Shown in pieces: positions 59,401-64,000 of a stretch of 64,000 nucleotides of DNA. Location of the stretch: assembly GCA_013407085.1 (NCBI GenBank), contig JACCGJ010000305.1, positions 91,164 to 155,163 on the forward strand, in the 5' to 3' direction. Made by a program: the position numbers and the translations under genes. Position 1 is the first letter of the stretch. Each line of letters starts with the position of its first letter. The DNA is from Atriophallophorus winterbourni (taxonomy: Eukaryota > Platyhelminthes > Trematoda > Plagiorchiida > Microphallidae). Under the pieces are notes generated by a model. It was not told the DNA's origin. It did not search any database and worked only from the letters and a program-made list of their open reading frames with translations.

Positions 59401-60341
59401 ATAAACCGACAAGGTTACACGCAGAATAAGCAACACCTTTGTACACAAATACCAAAGTCGAAAACTAGAATAGAGAACACGAGGTGAACCCAACTTGCCT
59501 TGGGGACTTTCGGTGGCCCGGAAGACAAATCGTCCAAACGAGAATTTCGAAGAAAACGCCGAACGGAACGGTCGCCGCGGGTGAGATATCTTTCGAGCAT
59601 CCGGGCGCTTTGTTCACGATTGACCAGGACAAGTACACTGCCTCCGTGCGAGTTGGTATCCGCTCGTTTCTGGTGAATTTCGCGCAAAATATCAATGATG
59701 GATAGCCATTTGGGGTTCATTTCAACGTCCACTGACTCTGCCAACGGAAACGAGACGTCGTGACCCGGATACAAGAAAGTACAAACGTTTAAACTGATCA
59801 TGTTTAGAAGATCGGCATCCATCATTGGGTAGACGGAGATCTATATCAATCAGGAACGACAAACAACGAAATTTAAGACGTAAGAAAAAACTGCGTGAGA
59901 ACCTGACGCTTCAGAGGATGCGTCTGCTTGGTCTGGCAGAGCTTCTGTATCACAAGCGAAACGTGATCAAAAACTGCTCTAGCCGATTCACATAGCAAAC
60001 TTTCTAAGAAAGAATCAAAGAGACGTACTCGTTGAAAAGTCTGAATAAACACGTGCACGAGCAGCCTCCAACAGCCGGTCAGACTGATCCATGAGAAACC
60101 ACGACGGACAAACTCGGGAACCACGACGAGTGTGCATGGTGTCCGCCGAGGCATGCGAACTCGTCGCGACGCCCAAACTTGAAAGCGCCGCTTGCCGGTG
60201 CTCTTCCAACGCAGTCAAAAAGCTCACAGCATCTCCCTCGATGAATATGCGCAGCAGCTTGCGCAAACTGGCGATGTCACTGACGAGGCGTCTGCTGGTA
60301 GAGCTCAACTGATTCCAAACGGGATCCAAGTACAGACCTAC
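44205..60341 (-). CDS. ERCC4: DNA repair endonuclease XPF (ERCC4), C-terminal exons
   Basis: Eight exons join without a frame break: 60341-60029, 59737-59499, 57619-57068, 54194-54018, 51930-51747, 51670-51429, 49503-49340 and 44406-44205. Together they total 2073 bases, a multiple of three including the stop. XPF with ERCC1 cuts 5' of lesions in nucleotide excision repair and at interstrand crosslinks. The protein covers the second part of the inactive helicase-like region ([42 protein letters not shown]), the nuclease ([21 protein letters not shown]) and the HhH2 dimerisation domain ([16 protein letters not shown]). About the first 300 residues of the usual 900 or so are missing and must lie beyond 64000. 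Introns range from 76 bases to 4.9 kb. Confidence 0.94.
44750..44787 (-). ncRNA. Hammerhead-like motif B7
   Basis: Core CTGATGA (44784-44778), ACGGTAAACAGCC stem-loop, GAAACCGGTA with a GTA triplet. Helix I arms do not pair well. It sits in the last XPF intron, directly before a SINE-1 copy. Confidence 0.6.
44795..45015 (-). mobile_element. SINE-1 copy
   Basis: Near full length, from TGAAAGCACAAGCCTGATTC to GTTGCACACCCATGCAGG, with a GTATGGTATG tail on the left. It lies within the family B hammerhead unit, whose GGTGGAGACAGTAAG continuation appears at its right end. Confidence 0.85.
45016..45190 (-). repeat. Family B unit remainder with GGTTCGTAC hairpin
   Basis: GTGGAGACAGTAAGCTTAG, AAACAAAGTTA and the palindrome GGTTCGTACGACGAACC (about 45172-45188) match the downstream part of the unit at 38915-39035. 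The SINE-1 copy has split the unit. Confidence 0.65.
45340..45745 (+). repeat. Dispersed repeat R4
   Basis: Shares more than 300 bases with 50140-50575 and pieces with 23738-23800, 49595-49745 and 58255-58555 (GACAGCATTACA, GGTGGGACTTAAATAG, AAGCACAAAC-ACTGGGATGAG, CGAGTAGAGCGACATCAGCA). A conserved frame in several copies (RCLHxE, RxxRHxHD, KLSxSxxLTT) hints at a lost coding origin. Unclassified. Confidence 0.7.
45746..46555. other. Intronic stretch without recognised features
   Basis: Part of the 4.9-kb last XPF intron. No repeat of this window was recognised. Confidence 0.4.
46556..47620 (+). mobile_element. LINE fragment (second family), RT C-terminal half
   Basis: Plus-strand pseudogene. 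It has a frameshifted GVRQGC region (46680), [20 protein letters not shown] (after the lost active site), [60 protein letters not shown] and [12 protein letters not shown]. It ends in a GTCGCACAAAAGTAAA-type tail at about 47595-47615. The same terminal codons and tail end the short elements at 51240-51400 and 55680-55730. Confidence 0.82.
47710..47830 (-). mobile_element. SM-alpha-like SINE fragment with hammerhead motif D2
   Basis: Minus-strand match to 39300-39410: GCACTAGTGATGCGCTCAAA, GAAACTCGAGTC, then CCTTTGTGAATATTCGAAAG and ATGAGTAGTC. The promoter boxes are not recognisable. Confidence 0.65.
47771..47815 (-). ncRNA. Hammerhead-like motif D2 (decayed core)
   Basis: Keeps GAAAC, the CTCGAG short stem and a GTC triplet followed by GAGTGC, which pairs with GCACT upstream. 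The core reads GTGATGC for CTGATGA, so it is likely inactive. It shows that the ancestral box was GAAA. Confidence 0.5.
48118..48590 (-). mobile_element. MULE-type deletion derivative
   Basis: Ends match the MULE at 28733-29634: CCAGACATTTAAACCCC and AAGTCACTTCATCC on the left, GATTAAGTGTCTGACGATTA on the right. The interior keeps short pieces in the opposite orientation (ATGAACCCCAGCACTTGC, AAGAAATGTCCACATGG, CATGAGGCGTAAATCATCG). No coding capacity remains. Confidence 0.75.
48624..48785 (-). mobile_element. SINE-1 copy with internal deletion
   Basis: TGAAAGCACAAGCCTGATCC to GATATGAGGAAGAAAATAG, then a jump to AGTACTGCATGTTTG. A TATGTATG tail lies on the left. Confidence 0.8.
49010..49245 (-). 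mobile_element. SINE-1 copy, diverged
   Basis: Follows the SINE-1 order (CTGATCGGAGCAAAGTGCAG, CACGTGGGCTAAGATACTGT, GTGAGACTCCAGCGTGTTTC, AGCACAGAAGTAC). It ends about 95 bases before XPF exon G begins. Confidence 0.75.
49340..49503 (-). CDS. ERCC4: XPF exon G (helix-hairpin-helix)
   Basis: Between TTGCGACAG and TCG|GTAAGA. It encodes [38 protein letters not shown]. This is the tandem HhH region that binds ERCC1. Confidence 0.93.
49595..49745 (-). repeat. Repeat R4 fragment
   Basis: Reverse orientation of the R4 middle (CTCATCCCAGTTTGCTTGTG and flanks), located upstream of XPF exon G. Confidence 0.55.
49746..50139. other. Intronic stretch without genes
   Basis: A decayed family B phrase (CTTACTGCATCCACCAGAAA at about 49990-50010) is the only recognised element. 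A CAT trinucleotide run lies at about 50126-50142. Confidence 0.45.
50140..50575 (+). repeat. Repeat R4 copy
   Basis: Longest match to 45340-45745, including GGTGGGACTTAAATAGCTAC, CACAAACAAACTGGGATGAG and CGAGTAGAGCGACATCAGCA. Interior frames are broken. Confidence 0.7.
50655..50755 (-). mobile_element. SINE-1 fragment, strongly diverged
   Basis: AAGAATCCTGATTCAGGCAAA and GTGTCAAGTTGCCCAGACCC preserve the SINE-1 3' half. Confidence 0.6.
50850..51400 (+). mobile_element. Internally deleted LINE derivative (5' leader joined to 3' end)
   Basis: The left two-thirds match the LINE 5' UTR module (GGCGGAACTGCTCTTACTGA, GACTGGCGCC, GGCTTCGGGAGAAAACCCCG). The right end encodes [15 protein letters not shown] and [13 protein letters not shown] and then the CCGCACAAAAGTAAAAAGTA tail of the LINE at 46556. 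EN and RT are absent. It ends just 29 bases from XPF exon F, on the opposite strand. Confidence 0.78.
51429..51670 (-). CDS. ERCC4: XPF exon F (end of nuclease domain)
   Basis: After a 76-base intron with a TTGTCTTCAG acceptor. It encodes [20 protein letters not shown] and [12 protein letters not shown], ending CAG|GTTAGT in phase 0. These are standard XPF nuclease C-terminal blocks. Confidence 0.94.
51747..51930 (-). CDS. ERCC4: XPF exon E (catalytic ERKX3D motif)
   Basis: 61 codons plus one base, between CGTTTCAG and [27 protein letters not shown] contains the active-site ERKX3D. The usual GD before YIL reads AD here; the acidic residue is kept. [14 protein letters not shown] and ILLIEF follow. 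Confidence 0.95.
52387..52431 (-). ncRNA. Hammerhead-like motif C3 (decayed)
   Basis: CTGACGA core at 52428-52422. Stem II is partly unpaired and the box reads GAGA instead of GAAA. ACGTTACCCAAAAC follows as in motif C1. Confidence 0.5.
52518..52551 (+). ncRNA. Hammerhead-like motif C4 (core lost)
   Basis: Stem II CTTCTG/CAGAAG, GAAAC and GTTACCCAAAA are present, but the CTGACGA core is replaced by GGCCACA. Confidence 0.4.
52840..53005 (-). mobile_element. SINE-1 copy, old
   Basis: ATGAAATTACAAACCTGACC, AGACAAATATAGAAAAGC and AGCGAGACTCTATCGTGCTT align with SINE-1 in order, with many changes. Confidence 0.6.
53090..53420 (+). pseudogene. Penelope-like GIY-YIG remnant (second family)
   Basis: Pieces in shifting frames: YCIGQTGRQ (53173-53200), EHQLALMKTRP (53210), then [34 protein letters not shown] (53330-53390). 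This EAWHS block is typical of the C-terminus of Penelope-type GIY-YIG proteins different from the one at 33555. No RT part is seen. Confidence 0.7.
53516..53562 (+). ncRNA. Hammerhead-like motif E, downstream of Penelope-like remnant
   Basis: Core CTGATGA (53522-53528), stem II GTCA/TGAC with a TCTACATTTC loop and one extra T, GAAA (53548-53551), minimal stem III (ACAT) and ATC triplet ending at 53555. Helix I arms GTTTTT and AAGAAC pair over six bases with one wobble. It lies about 100 bases 3' of the endonuclease remnant. Confidence 0.6.
53563..54017. other. Intronic stretch without recognised features
   Basis: No gene or family repeat was recognised before XPF exon D. A TAG trinucleotide run at 54211-54227 lies just upstream of that exon. 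Confidence 0.45.
54018..54194 (-). CDS. ERCC4: XPF exon D (start of nuclease domain)
   Basis: 59 codons between TTCTATCAAAG and AAG|GTAAGA. It starts [10 protein letters not shown] and carries [20 protein letters not shown], the entry to the ERCC4 nuclease fold, whose VDMREF residues help bind metal. Confidence 0.94.
54536..54760 (+). mobile_element. SINE-1 copy, near full length
   Basis: From GATGTGCAATCGTG through GGCTAACATCGTGCTAAATT, AGGCCTGGGCAACCTGACAG, to TGCCTGGATCAGGCTGGTGC and a TTTCATACATA tail. Plus strand. Confidence 0.85.
54905..54960 (-). ncRNA. Hammerhead-like motif B8
   Basis: CCCTAC, core CGGATGA (T to G at the second core base), stem II GTG/CAC with a proper G-C next to the core, GAAACCGGTC with GTC, then AATGGGTAC. 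One essential core base is lost; otherwise it is close to motif B3. Confidence 0.55.
54995..55065 (+). mobile_element. LINE 3' tail fragment
   Basis: GGAGATAGTCGCACTAAAGTAA followed by AGTAAAGTAAGTA matches the terminus of the LINE at 46556-47620. Confidence 0.55.
55125..55735 (+). mobile_element. Internally deleted LINE derivative with a 58-base tandem duplication
   Basis: Begins with the shared 5' UTR (GGGGATAAGCTCCCATT, AGCCTCTGACAACCAAGTCC) and ends with ATTGAAGCCGACTCATTCTC and a CACACGAAAGTAAAGTAAG tail. It lacks EN and RT. A unit of about 58 bases (TTGCAGGTCGCACTTG... to AAACGTCGAG) is repeated at about 55514-55571 and 55572-55629. Confidence 0.8.
55736..55775 (-). ncRNA. Hammerhead-like motif B9 (3' half)
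   Basis: AACACGAAGCCGGTC and GTTTGGTG remain of family B. The core is reduced to a CCTGAGTGCATG stretch. Confidence 0.4.
55979..56494 (+). mobile_element. 5' UTR-only copy of the RTE-like LINE
   Basis: Nearly identical to the reverse complement of 22330-21820, with only scattered differences over more than 500 bases. It stops sharply at CGTACATCACAAC. LINE copies usually keep the 3' end, so a 5'-only copy is unusual. Confidence 0.85.
56612..56665 (+). mobile_element. SINE-1 5' fragment
   Basis: TTTCGGTGCTGTGCAGCTAA and CTTGCTAAATTGATTGACTA match the SINE-1 5' half. Confidence 0.55.
56780..57005 (+). mobile_element. RTE-like LINE 3' end, decayed
   Basis: GAGGAAGAGCTGTACTGCTC, TTGGCTGCCGAACGTAGATC and GGGAGAAATTGTTCCTCACC correspond to the [15 protein letters not shown] and finger region of the LINE at 18347. 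It sits next to the 3' end of XPF exon C. Confidence 0.7.
57068..57619 (-). CDS. ERCC4: XPF exon C
   Basis: 184 codons between CTTCATACAG and CGT|GTATGT. It contains TMTLTQLC, an acidic [14 protein letters not shown] stretch, [20 protein letters not shown] and [19 protein letters not shown]. The last two blocks are highly conserved in XPF. It includes an extra acidic insert ([11 protein letters not shown]) where vertebrate XPF is shorter. Confidence 0.93.
57870..58112 (+). mobile_element. SINE-1 copy, full length
   Basis: GGATGTGCAATTGTACAGCA, GCGGCTAACACCGTGCTAAA, TGTCTAGGCCTGGACAACCT, TTACCTGGATCAGGCTTGCG and a TTTCATACCATCATACCATA tail, which shows the microsatellite-like 3' end clearly. 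Confidence 0.85.
58255..58555 (-). repeat. Repeat R4 copy, reverse orientation
   Basis: The minus strand has AGTAGGGCGACATAAGCATG and AACAAGCTTTCCTCGTCACT, matching 45500-45600. The frame ([11 protein letters not shown]..., LSSSLALTT) is conserved with the copy at 45464. Confidence 0.65.
58591..58652 (-). mobile_element. SINE-1, 62-base truncated copy with TSD
   Basis: AGGATTATAT flanks it (58581-58590 and 58653-58662). Only the end bearing the GTATGGTATAGTATG tail is present. This is a 5'-truncated insertion, and it fixes the orientation of the family. Confidence 0.82.
58903..59125 (-). mobile_element. SINE-1 copy
   Basis: Complete order from GTGAAAGCACAAGACTGATC to AAGTACTGCACGATTGCACA, with a GAATGAATG tail on the left. 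It abuts the 3' end of an RTE-like LINE fragment. Confidence 0.85.
59130..59335 (-). mobile_element. RTE-like LINE 3' end with internal deletion
   Basis: 3' UTR (CGGTCGATATCGACCATGGA near 59148-59167), then CCGATTCCAGAGGAACAATT joined directly to CTGCTCCTCCCCAGCTTGCA, so the finger-coding segment is lost. Confidence 0.75.
59499..59737 (-). CDS. ERCC4: XPF exon B; ends at a GC splice donor
   Basis: Acceptor CGTTGGCAG, then codons for [36 protein letters not shown] and RRFLRNSR. The best donor is AAG|GCAAGT, a GC-AG type, which keeps phase 0 with exon C. The phase-1 join to exon A also works. Confidence 0.88.
59905..60000 (+). repeat. Family C hammerhead arm in a short XPF intron
   Basis: TTGGTCTGGCAGAGCTTCTG, AAGCGAAACGTGATCAAAAA and CTGCTCTAGCCGATTCACAT match the family C arm at 32924-33005. 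The core reads CTGGCAGA, so the ribozyme is probably dead. It fills a third of the 291-base intron between XPF exons A and B. Confidence 0.6.
60029..60341 (-). CDS. ERCC4: XPF exon A (helicase-like region)
   Basis: Starts after CGACCAG and ends before GTACGT (A|GTACGT, phase 1). It encodes [37 protein letters not shown] and [11 protein letters not shown]. These blocks are diagnostic of XPF between the helicase-like and nuclease regions. The exact start is uncertain by a few bases because CAG and TAG acceptors are close together. Confidence 0.9.
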
Positions 60342-60544
60342 CTGGTCGAAAATGTGATGATAAACTATCGTGAAAATGAAGCGACCGGTTTAATTGATTG
60401 TTACATGCCCAAGTTGAGGCGAGTAAAAGGCTGACAATCTTAGAAGAAATGTATGATTTCATGCGTAAAGTCACAAGGAAAACAGATGTGACATTACGAG
60501 TTACTTGAGAACGTACAAGAGACTATAGGGATTTACTGATTAGT

Positions 60545-60824
60545 CTATTCGAGGCGCGCGTCATATGGGGGCATTTTACAAACAGTCCAGCTTCTGGCCT
60601 GCACGAGTGGCTCCGCGAACTCGGCGGAACTGCTTCTAACAACAGGAGAAGGGGCGAGGGCGTGACCGGCGCCTGTAAACCAGTTTGCTTCGGGCAGATG
60701 GAGCTCGTTAGCATGGGAGGGCATTTGAGCTAAGGGAAACAAAACCCTGATTTTAAACCTCCGTTACGTGATAGCAGGAAAGGCTTCGGGAGAAAACCGC
60801 GAGGAAAAATCAGGAGCGAGGCTA
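60545..60824 (+). mobile_element. LINE 5' UTR module, cut by an LTR insertion
   Basis: GCGGAACTGCTTCTAACAAC, GTGACCGGCGCC and GGCTTCGGGAGAAAACCGCG match the 5' leader of the internally deleted elements. It ends exactly where the LTR at 60825 begins. Confidence 0.75.
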
Positions 60825-61019
60825 TGTTTAGGAGGGTAACCTCCGAATGTTCATTATGTAATAGTTTACAGTTTACATAAAACCTCTTTTCCCTCTTTCA
60901 GTTTGCCATTGGTGCTTTTGTACTTCAGCAAATAAACTTCCATTTCAAATCACTCGTGCTTCCGTCTGAACCAGTCTGTTTGCGAATCTAGAGTTTTCCC
61001 GTGACTGTGAAACATAACA
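60825..61019 (+). repeat. 5' LTR of the RT-less gypsy element
   Basis: 195 bases, TGTTTAGGAGGG to AACATAACA. GGAGGGTAACCTCC near its start is a palindrome like that at the start of the LTR at 3812. An AATAAA-like CAAATAAAC lies near 60928. Confidence 0.9.
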
Positions 61020-61053
61020 ATTTGGCGACGGGGTATTACTGAATCCACATACA

Positions 61054-63564
61054 ATGTCTATACCAGTACAAGATGTAACAAAGCTTCTTCGCGATCAACA
61101 GGCGCTGTTTGAACAAAGTCAAATGCGCATGATCGAATTACTCACACAACGTCTAAACTCTATAGCAACGGTTGGATCGTCTCATGTGCAGTCTGAAACA
61201 ATAGATTCTGTATCTGCTACCATCACTGAGTTTCATTACGAACCTTCATCGGGACAAACATTCGATGCCTGGTACAAGCGCTGGGAGGACACCTTTCAGC
61301 ATGAGCGCAGCAGCAAGGATCCAGCCTGGAAAGCACGTTTACTGGTTAGGAAGCTTAGCACGGTTGAACATGAACGTTTTACCAATTTTATCTTGCCGAA
61401 ACAACCCAAAGATCTCACCTTTGAGGAAACGGTAGTTCAGCTCCGTGAAATATTCGGCGACCAAGCTTCATTGTTCAATCTTCGATACAACTGTCTGAAG
61501 TTATCCAAGACAGCTACCGACGACTATGTCACATTTGCAGGAATCGTTAACCGAGAGTGCGAAAGGTTCCAGTCGAAATCACTGACCGAAGATCAGTTCA
61601 AATGCCTCATATTTGTTGCTGGTCTCTCCTCTCAGAATGATTCAGACATCCGTATGCGGTTGCTGTCCAAATTGGACCAAAATCCTAATATGACTGTTCA
61701 AGATCTAACCATTGAGTGTCAACGTCTGCTAAATCTTAAGCACGATACTGCGATGGTGCAGCAATCAGCTCAGCCATCAACTTTGGTCCAGAAGGTGAAA
61801 CAAACCTCATTCTCACATCCAAAAAAGCCCCCAACACCATGTTGGTCGTGTGGTGAATGGCATTTCAAACGGTTTTGTTCATTTAAAAAGCACCAATGCC
61901 AGATATGCAAGCGCAGAGGTCACAAGGAAGGATTCTGTCCTCCGAACAGTAATGATGATAAGAAGATTCGTCATCCGCGAAAACGGATTTTACAAAAGTC
62001 TACATTTTCCAAGCGTCCTCAGTCTAACTCAGTGTACGCTACTTTTAAAGTTGATTTCGAATCTCGCCGACGATTCATCACTGTATGTATAAATCAGACG
62101 CCAGTACGCCTGCAGTTGGATACTGCCTCTGACATACCTATTATCTTACATGCTACTTGGGATCTTATCGGAAAACCTTCCGTATACCCCACTAAACATT
62201 GTGCTCAAGATGCTTCAGGAAATCCCCTACATATATCTGGTGAGCTAAATTGTGACGTCTCCTTCAGAGATACAAAATTCACCGGAACTTGTTATCTGAC
62301 AGAGCATGTGCAGCTAAATTTACTTGGTCTCGATTGGATGGAAAAACTAAATTTGTGGAATTTACCTCTGAATTCTGTGTGCAATAGCGTCTCTCTTGCT
62401 CATACAGCAGATTCTGAACCACATGAAGATGCGGTTATCGCTTCAATCACTCTTGAATCAGAAGTCAGCAGTGTGCTCACTACATCAATCCGTGCGCTTT
62501 CAGTCACTTCAGCCATGGTTTGTGAAGCTACTGCCCATGATCCACTACTTCAACGAGTCCTCGAACATATCCGTACCAATTGGCCGTCACAGTGCCCTGA
62601 TGCCCAACTCATGCCTTTTTACCAACGCCGTTGTTCTTTATCAGAAGTCAATGGTTGTATATTGTTTGCTCATCGCGTGGTTGTGCCCGCCCAATTGCAG
62701 CGAAAAGTTTTGGTTCAGTTTCATAACGGACATCCAGGTATTAATCGCATGAAGGCACTAGCACGAAGTTATGTTTATTGGCCTGGATTGGATCAGCAGA
62801 TTTCAGATTTAGTACGCAATTGTTCTAAGTGTCAATTGTCAGCAAAATCTCCACCCAAATCAGTTTTGTTTTCTTGGCATCCACCTCAATCTCCCTGGTC
62901 ACGTTTGCATATCGACTTTGCAGGACCAATAGATGGTCAACAGTACTTAATCCTTGTCGATGCCTACAGCAAATGGCCCGAAATATTTCCCATGGACCGT
63001 ATAACATCTGAAGCCACTATCATGAAACTTCGTCATATTTTCAGTCGTTTCGGCGTTCCAGACATTTTGGTGTCAGATAACGGTACTGCTTTTACCTCCG
63101 CAATTTTTGCCGAGTTCTGTCAGCTCAACAACATACAACACATCCGTTCACCGCCTTATCACCCGCAATCCAACGGGCAGGCAGAACGTTTTGTTGACAC
63201 ATTCAAGCGAGCCATCTCTAAACTCAGGGGAGAGAAGACCATACAAGAAATCATAGAAACATTCCTGATTAACTATAGAGCAACTCCAAACCCAAACGTT
63301 CCGAATAACTGTTCTCCAGCGGAAGCTTTAATGAACAGAAAGGTACGTTTGCCAATTGATGCAATATACCCGGTTGCACCAAAAACTATCACCAGGAACA
63401 CTGCGATGCAAGAACGATTCAATCGTCGTCACAATGCAAAAAAGCGAGTGTTTACACCTGGTCAGGTCGTACTTGCGAAGGATTATCGTGGAGGTGTTGA
63501 GAAATGGACACACGGTCGTATTCTACGCCGTTCCGGTAATGTAACTTACGACGTCGACGTTTAG
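61054..63564 (+). CDS. Gypsy Gag-protease-integrase fusion without RT/RNase H
   Basis: 836 codons from ATG 61054. Gag comes first, with WKARLLVRKLSTVEHERFTN and NFILPKQPKD blocks. Two zinc knuckles follow (CWSCGEWHFKRFC and CQICKRRGHKEGFC, residues about 263-290), then protease (RLQLDTASDIPII, about residues 350-362). At about residue 445 the sequence jumps to the linker preceding integrase. Integrase has its HHCC finger (HNGHPGINRMK ... CSKCQ, about 555-595) and the DDE residues in HIDFAG (about 619), SDNGTAF (about 674) and NGQAERF (about 707), all intact. A TAG at 63562 ends the frame, but codons for SSVWVRHANQLLPS follow in frame, so this is a single late stop in the integrase tail. Confidence 0.92.
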   Translation: MSIPVQDVTKLLRDQQALFEQSQMRMIELLTQRLNSIATVGSSHVQSETIDSVSATITEFHYEPSSGQTFDAWYKRWEDTFQHERSSKDPAWKARLLVRKLSTVEHERFTNFILPKQPKDLTFEETVVQLREIFGDQASLFNLRYNCLKLSKTATDDYVTFAGIVNRECERFQSKSLTEDQFKCLIFVAGLSSQNDSDIRMRLLSKLDQNPNMTVQDLTIECQRLLNLKHDTAMVQQSAQPSTLVQKVKQTSFSHPKKPPTPCWSCGEWHFKRFCSFKKHQCQICKRRGHKEGFCPPNSNDDKKIRHPRKRILQKSTFSKRPQSNSVYATFKVDFESRRRFITVCINQTPVRLQLDTASDIPIILHATWDLIGKPSVYPTKHCAQDASGNPLHISGELNCDVSFRDTKFTGTCYLTEHVQLNLLGLDWMEKLNLWNLPLNSVCNSVSLAHTADSEPHEDAVIASITLESEVSSVLTTSIRALSVTSAMVCEATAHDPLLQRVLEHIRTNWPSQCPDAQLMPFYQRRCSLSEVNGCILFAHRVVVPAQLQRKVLVQFHNGHPGINRMKALARSYVYWPGLDQQISDLVRNCSKCQLSAKSPPKSVLFSWHPPQSPWSRLHIDFAGPIDGQQYLILVDAYSKWPEIFPMDRITSEATIMKLRHIFSRFGVPDILVSDNGTAFTSAIFAEFCQLNNIQHIRSPPYHPQSNGQAERFVDTFKRAISKLRGEKTIQEIIETFLINYRATPNPNVPNNCSPAEALMNRKVRLPIDAIYPVAPKTITRNTAMQERFNRRHNAKKRVFTPGQVVLAKDYRGGVEKWTHGRILRRSGNVTYDVDV

Positions 63565-63830
63565 TCTTCAGTCTGGGTTCGGCATGCCAATCAATTATTA
63601 CCCTCAAATGTGCATACGATGAACAGTCCTAGAGACAATGTTCCACTTGACATTCTCCTCGACACATTCGAAATACGTCCGTCTACAAATGTTGCCGCCT
63701 CTCCGGAAACTCCTGATTTACGAAATCTTTGTACTCCACGAAGATGGACTGATCGTGTCCGGCATCCCGTTGCTCACATGCAAATCGACCCAAGGCAACG
63801 TTCATACAAGGCAAGAACTCAAAGGGGAGG

Positions 63831-64000
63831 TGTTAGGAGGGTAACCTCCGAATGTTCATTATGTAATAGTTTACAGTTTACATAAAACCTCTTTTCCCTT
63901 TTTCAGCTTGCCATTGGTGCTTTTGTACTTCAGCAATAAACTTCCATTCAAATCACTCGTGCTTCCGTCTGAACCAGTCTGTTTGCGAATCTAGAGTTTT
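63831..64000 (+). repeat. 3' LTR of the RT-less gypsy element (incomplete)
   Basis: Begins TGTTAGGAGGG directly after the polypurine tract and follows the 5' LTR to GAGTTTT at the window edge; about 25 bases are missing. Confidence 0.9.

Larger units (their letters stand above)
60825..64000 (+). mobile_element. Young gypsy element lacking RT and RNase H
   Basis: 5' LTR at 60825-61019. The 3' LTR starts at 63831 and runs out of the window. Over the 170 shared bases the LTRs differ by only two substitutions and three single-base indels. A TGGCGACGGGG primer-binding motif follows the 5' LTR, and an AAAGGGGAGG polypurine tract precedes the 3' LTR. One 836-codon frame encodes Gag, protease and integrase with RT-RNase H missing in frame. 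It must rely on an RT supplied by a relative. It lies in XPF's upstream intron, opposite strand. Confidence 0.92.

Noticed and set aside
59415..59825. Whole ORF as a separate protein
   Set aside because: Only the part from 59737 to 59499 matches XPF; the ends read through into introns beyond good splice sites.
1..64000. CRISPR arrays, bacterial operons, tRNA or rRNA genes
   Set aside because: No regularly spaced short repeats, no rRNA-like blocks and no complete tRNA cloverleaf were seen; the only tRNA-like boxes belong to the SINE at 39225.

Overview
This is a eukaryotic window that is almost entirely repetitive. It comes from a flatworm (Platyhelminthes), most likely a digenean trematode. 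That is inferred from the mix of elements: CsRn1-like Ty3/gypsy, BEL/Pao, CR1/Jockey-type and RTE-type LINEs, a Penelope-like element, and a tRNA-like SINE carrying a hammerhead ribozyme, as in the schistosome SM-alpha repeat. No prokaryotic features are present. There is one 1000-base assembly gap (30644-31643).

Host genes. Two intron-rich genes can be read on the minus strand. (1) The XPF/ERCC4 structure-specific DNA-repair nuclease: eight exons from 60341 down to 44205 join in phase into about 690 C-terminal residues (second half of the helicase-like region, ERKX3D nuclease, HhH2). The N-terminal exons lie beyond the window. (2) Downstream of it, two exons (41444-41759 and 28303-28437) encode a coiled-coil, SNARE-like protein ending in a tail anchor, separated by an intron of about 13 kb that contains the gap and a Penelope-like element.

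Layout. 1-3.8 kb: decayed LINE and gypsy fragments. 3.8-14.4 kb: a four-level nest. A CsRn1-like gypsy is split by a second gypsy (TSD GTTC), which is split by a gag-only BEL/Pao-like LTR element (TSD CTCTT), whose gag is split by a tandem dimer carrying hammerhead ribozymes. 14.4-22.3 kb: a BEL/Pao element cut by a nearly full-length minus-strand RTE-like LINE. 22-30 kb: LINE debris, a piggyBac-type MITE, the last SNARE-like exon and a MULE relic. 31.6-44 kb: SINEs, inverted hammerheads next to a Penelope-like element, tandem hammerhead units, an SM-alpha-like SINE, LINE debris and a SNARE-like exon. 44-60.3 kb: XPF, with introns packed with SINEs, LINE-derived internally deleted elements, MULE and Penelope relics. 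60.8-64 kb: a young gypsy element whose single open frame lacks RT and RNase H.

Main discovery. At least five sequence families of hammerhead-like motifs (CUGANGA / stem II / GAAA / cleavage triplet, with complementary helix I arms) occur in about 18 intact or decayed copies. They are spread over retrozyme-like tandem units, Penelope-like elements and a tRNA-derived SINE. Non-autonomous derivatives (gag-only BEL, RT-less gypsy, internally deleted LINEs) are also unusually common.
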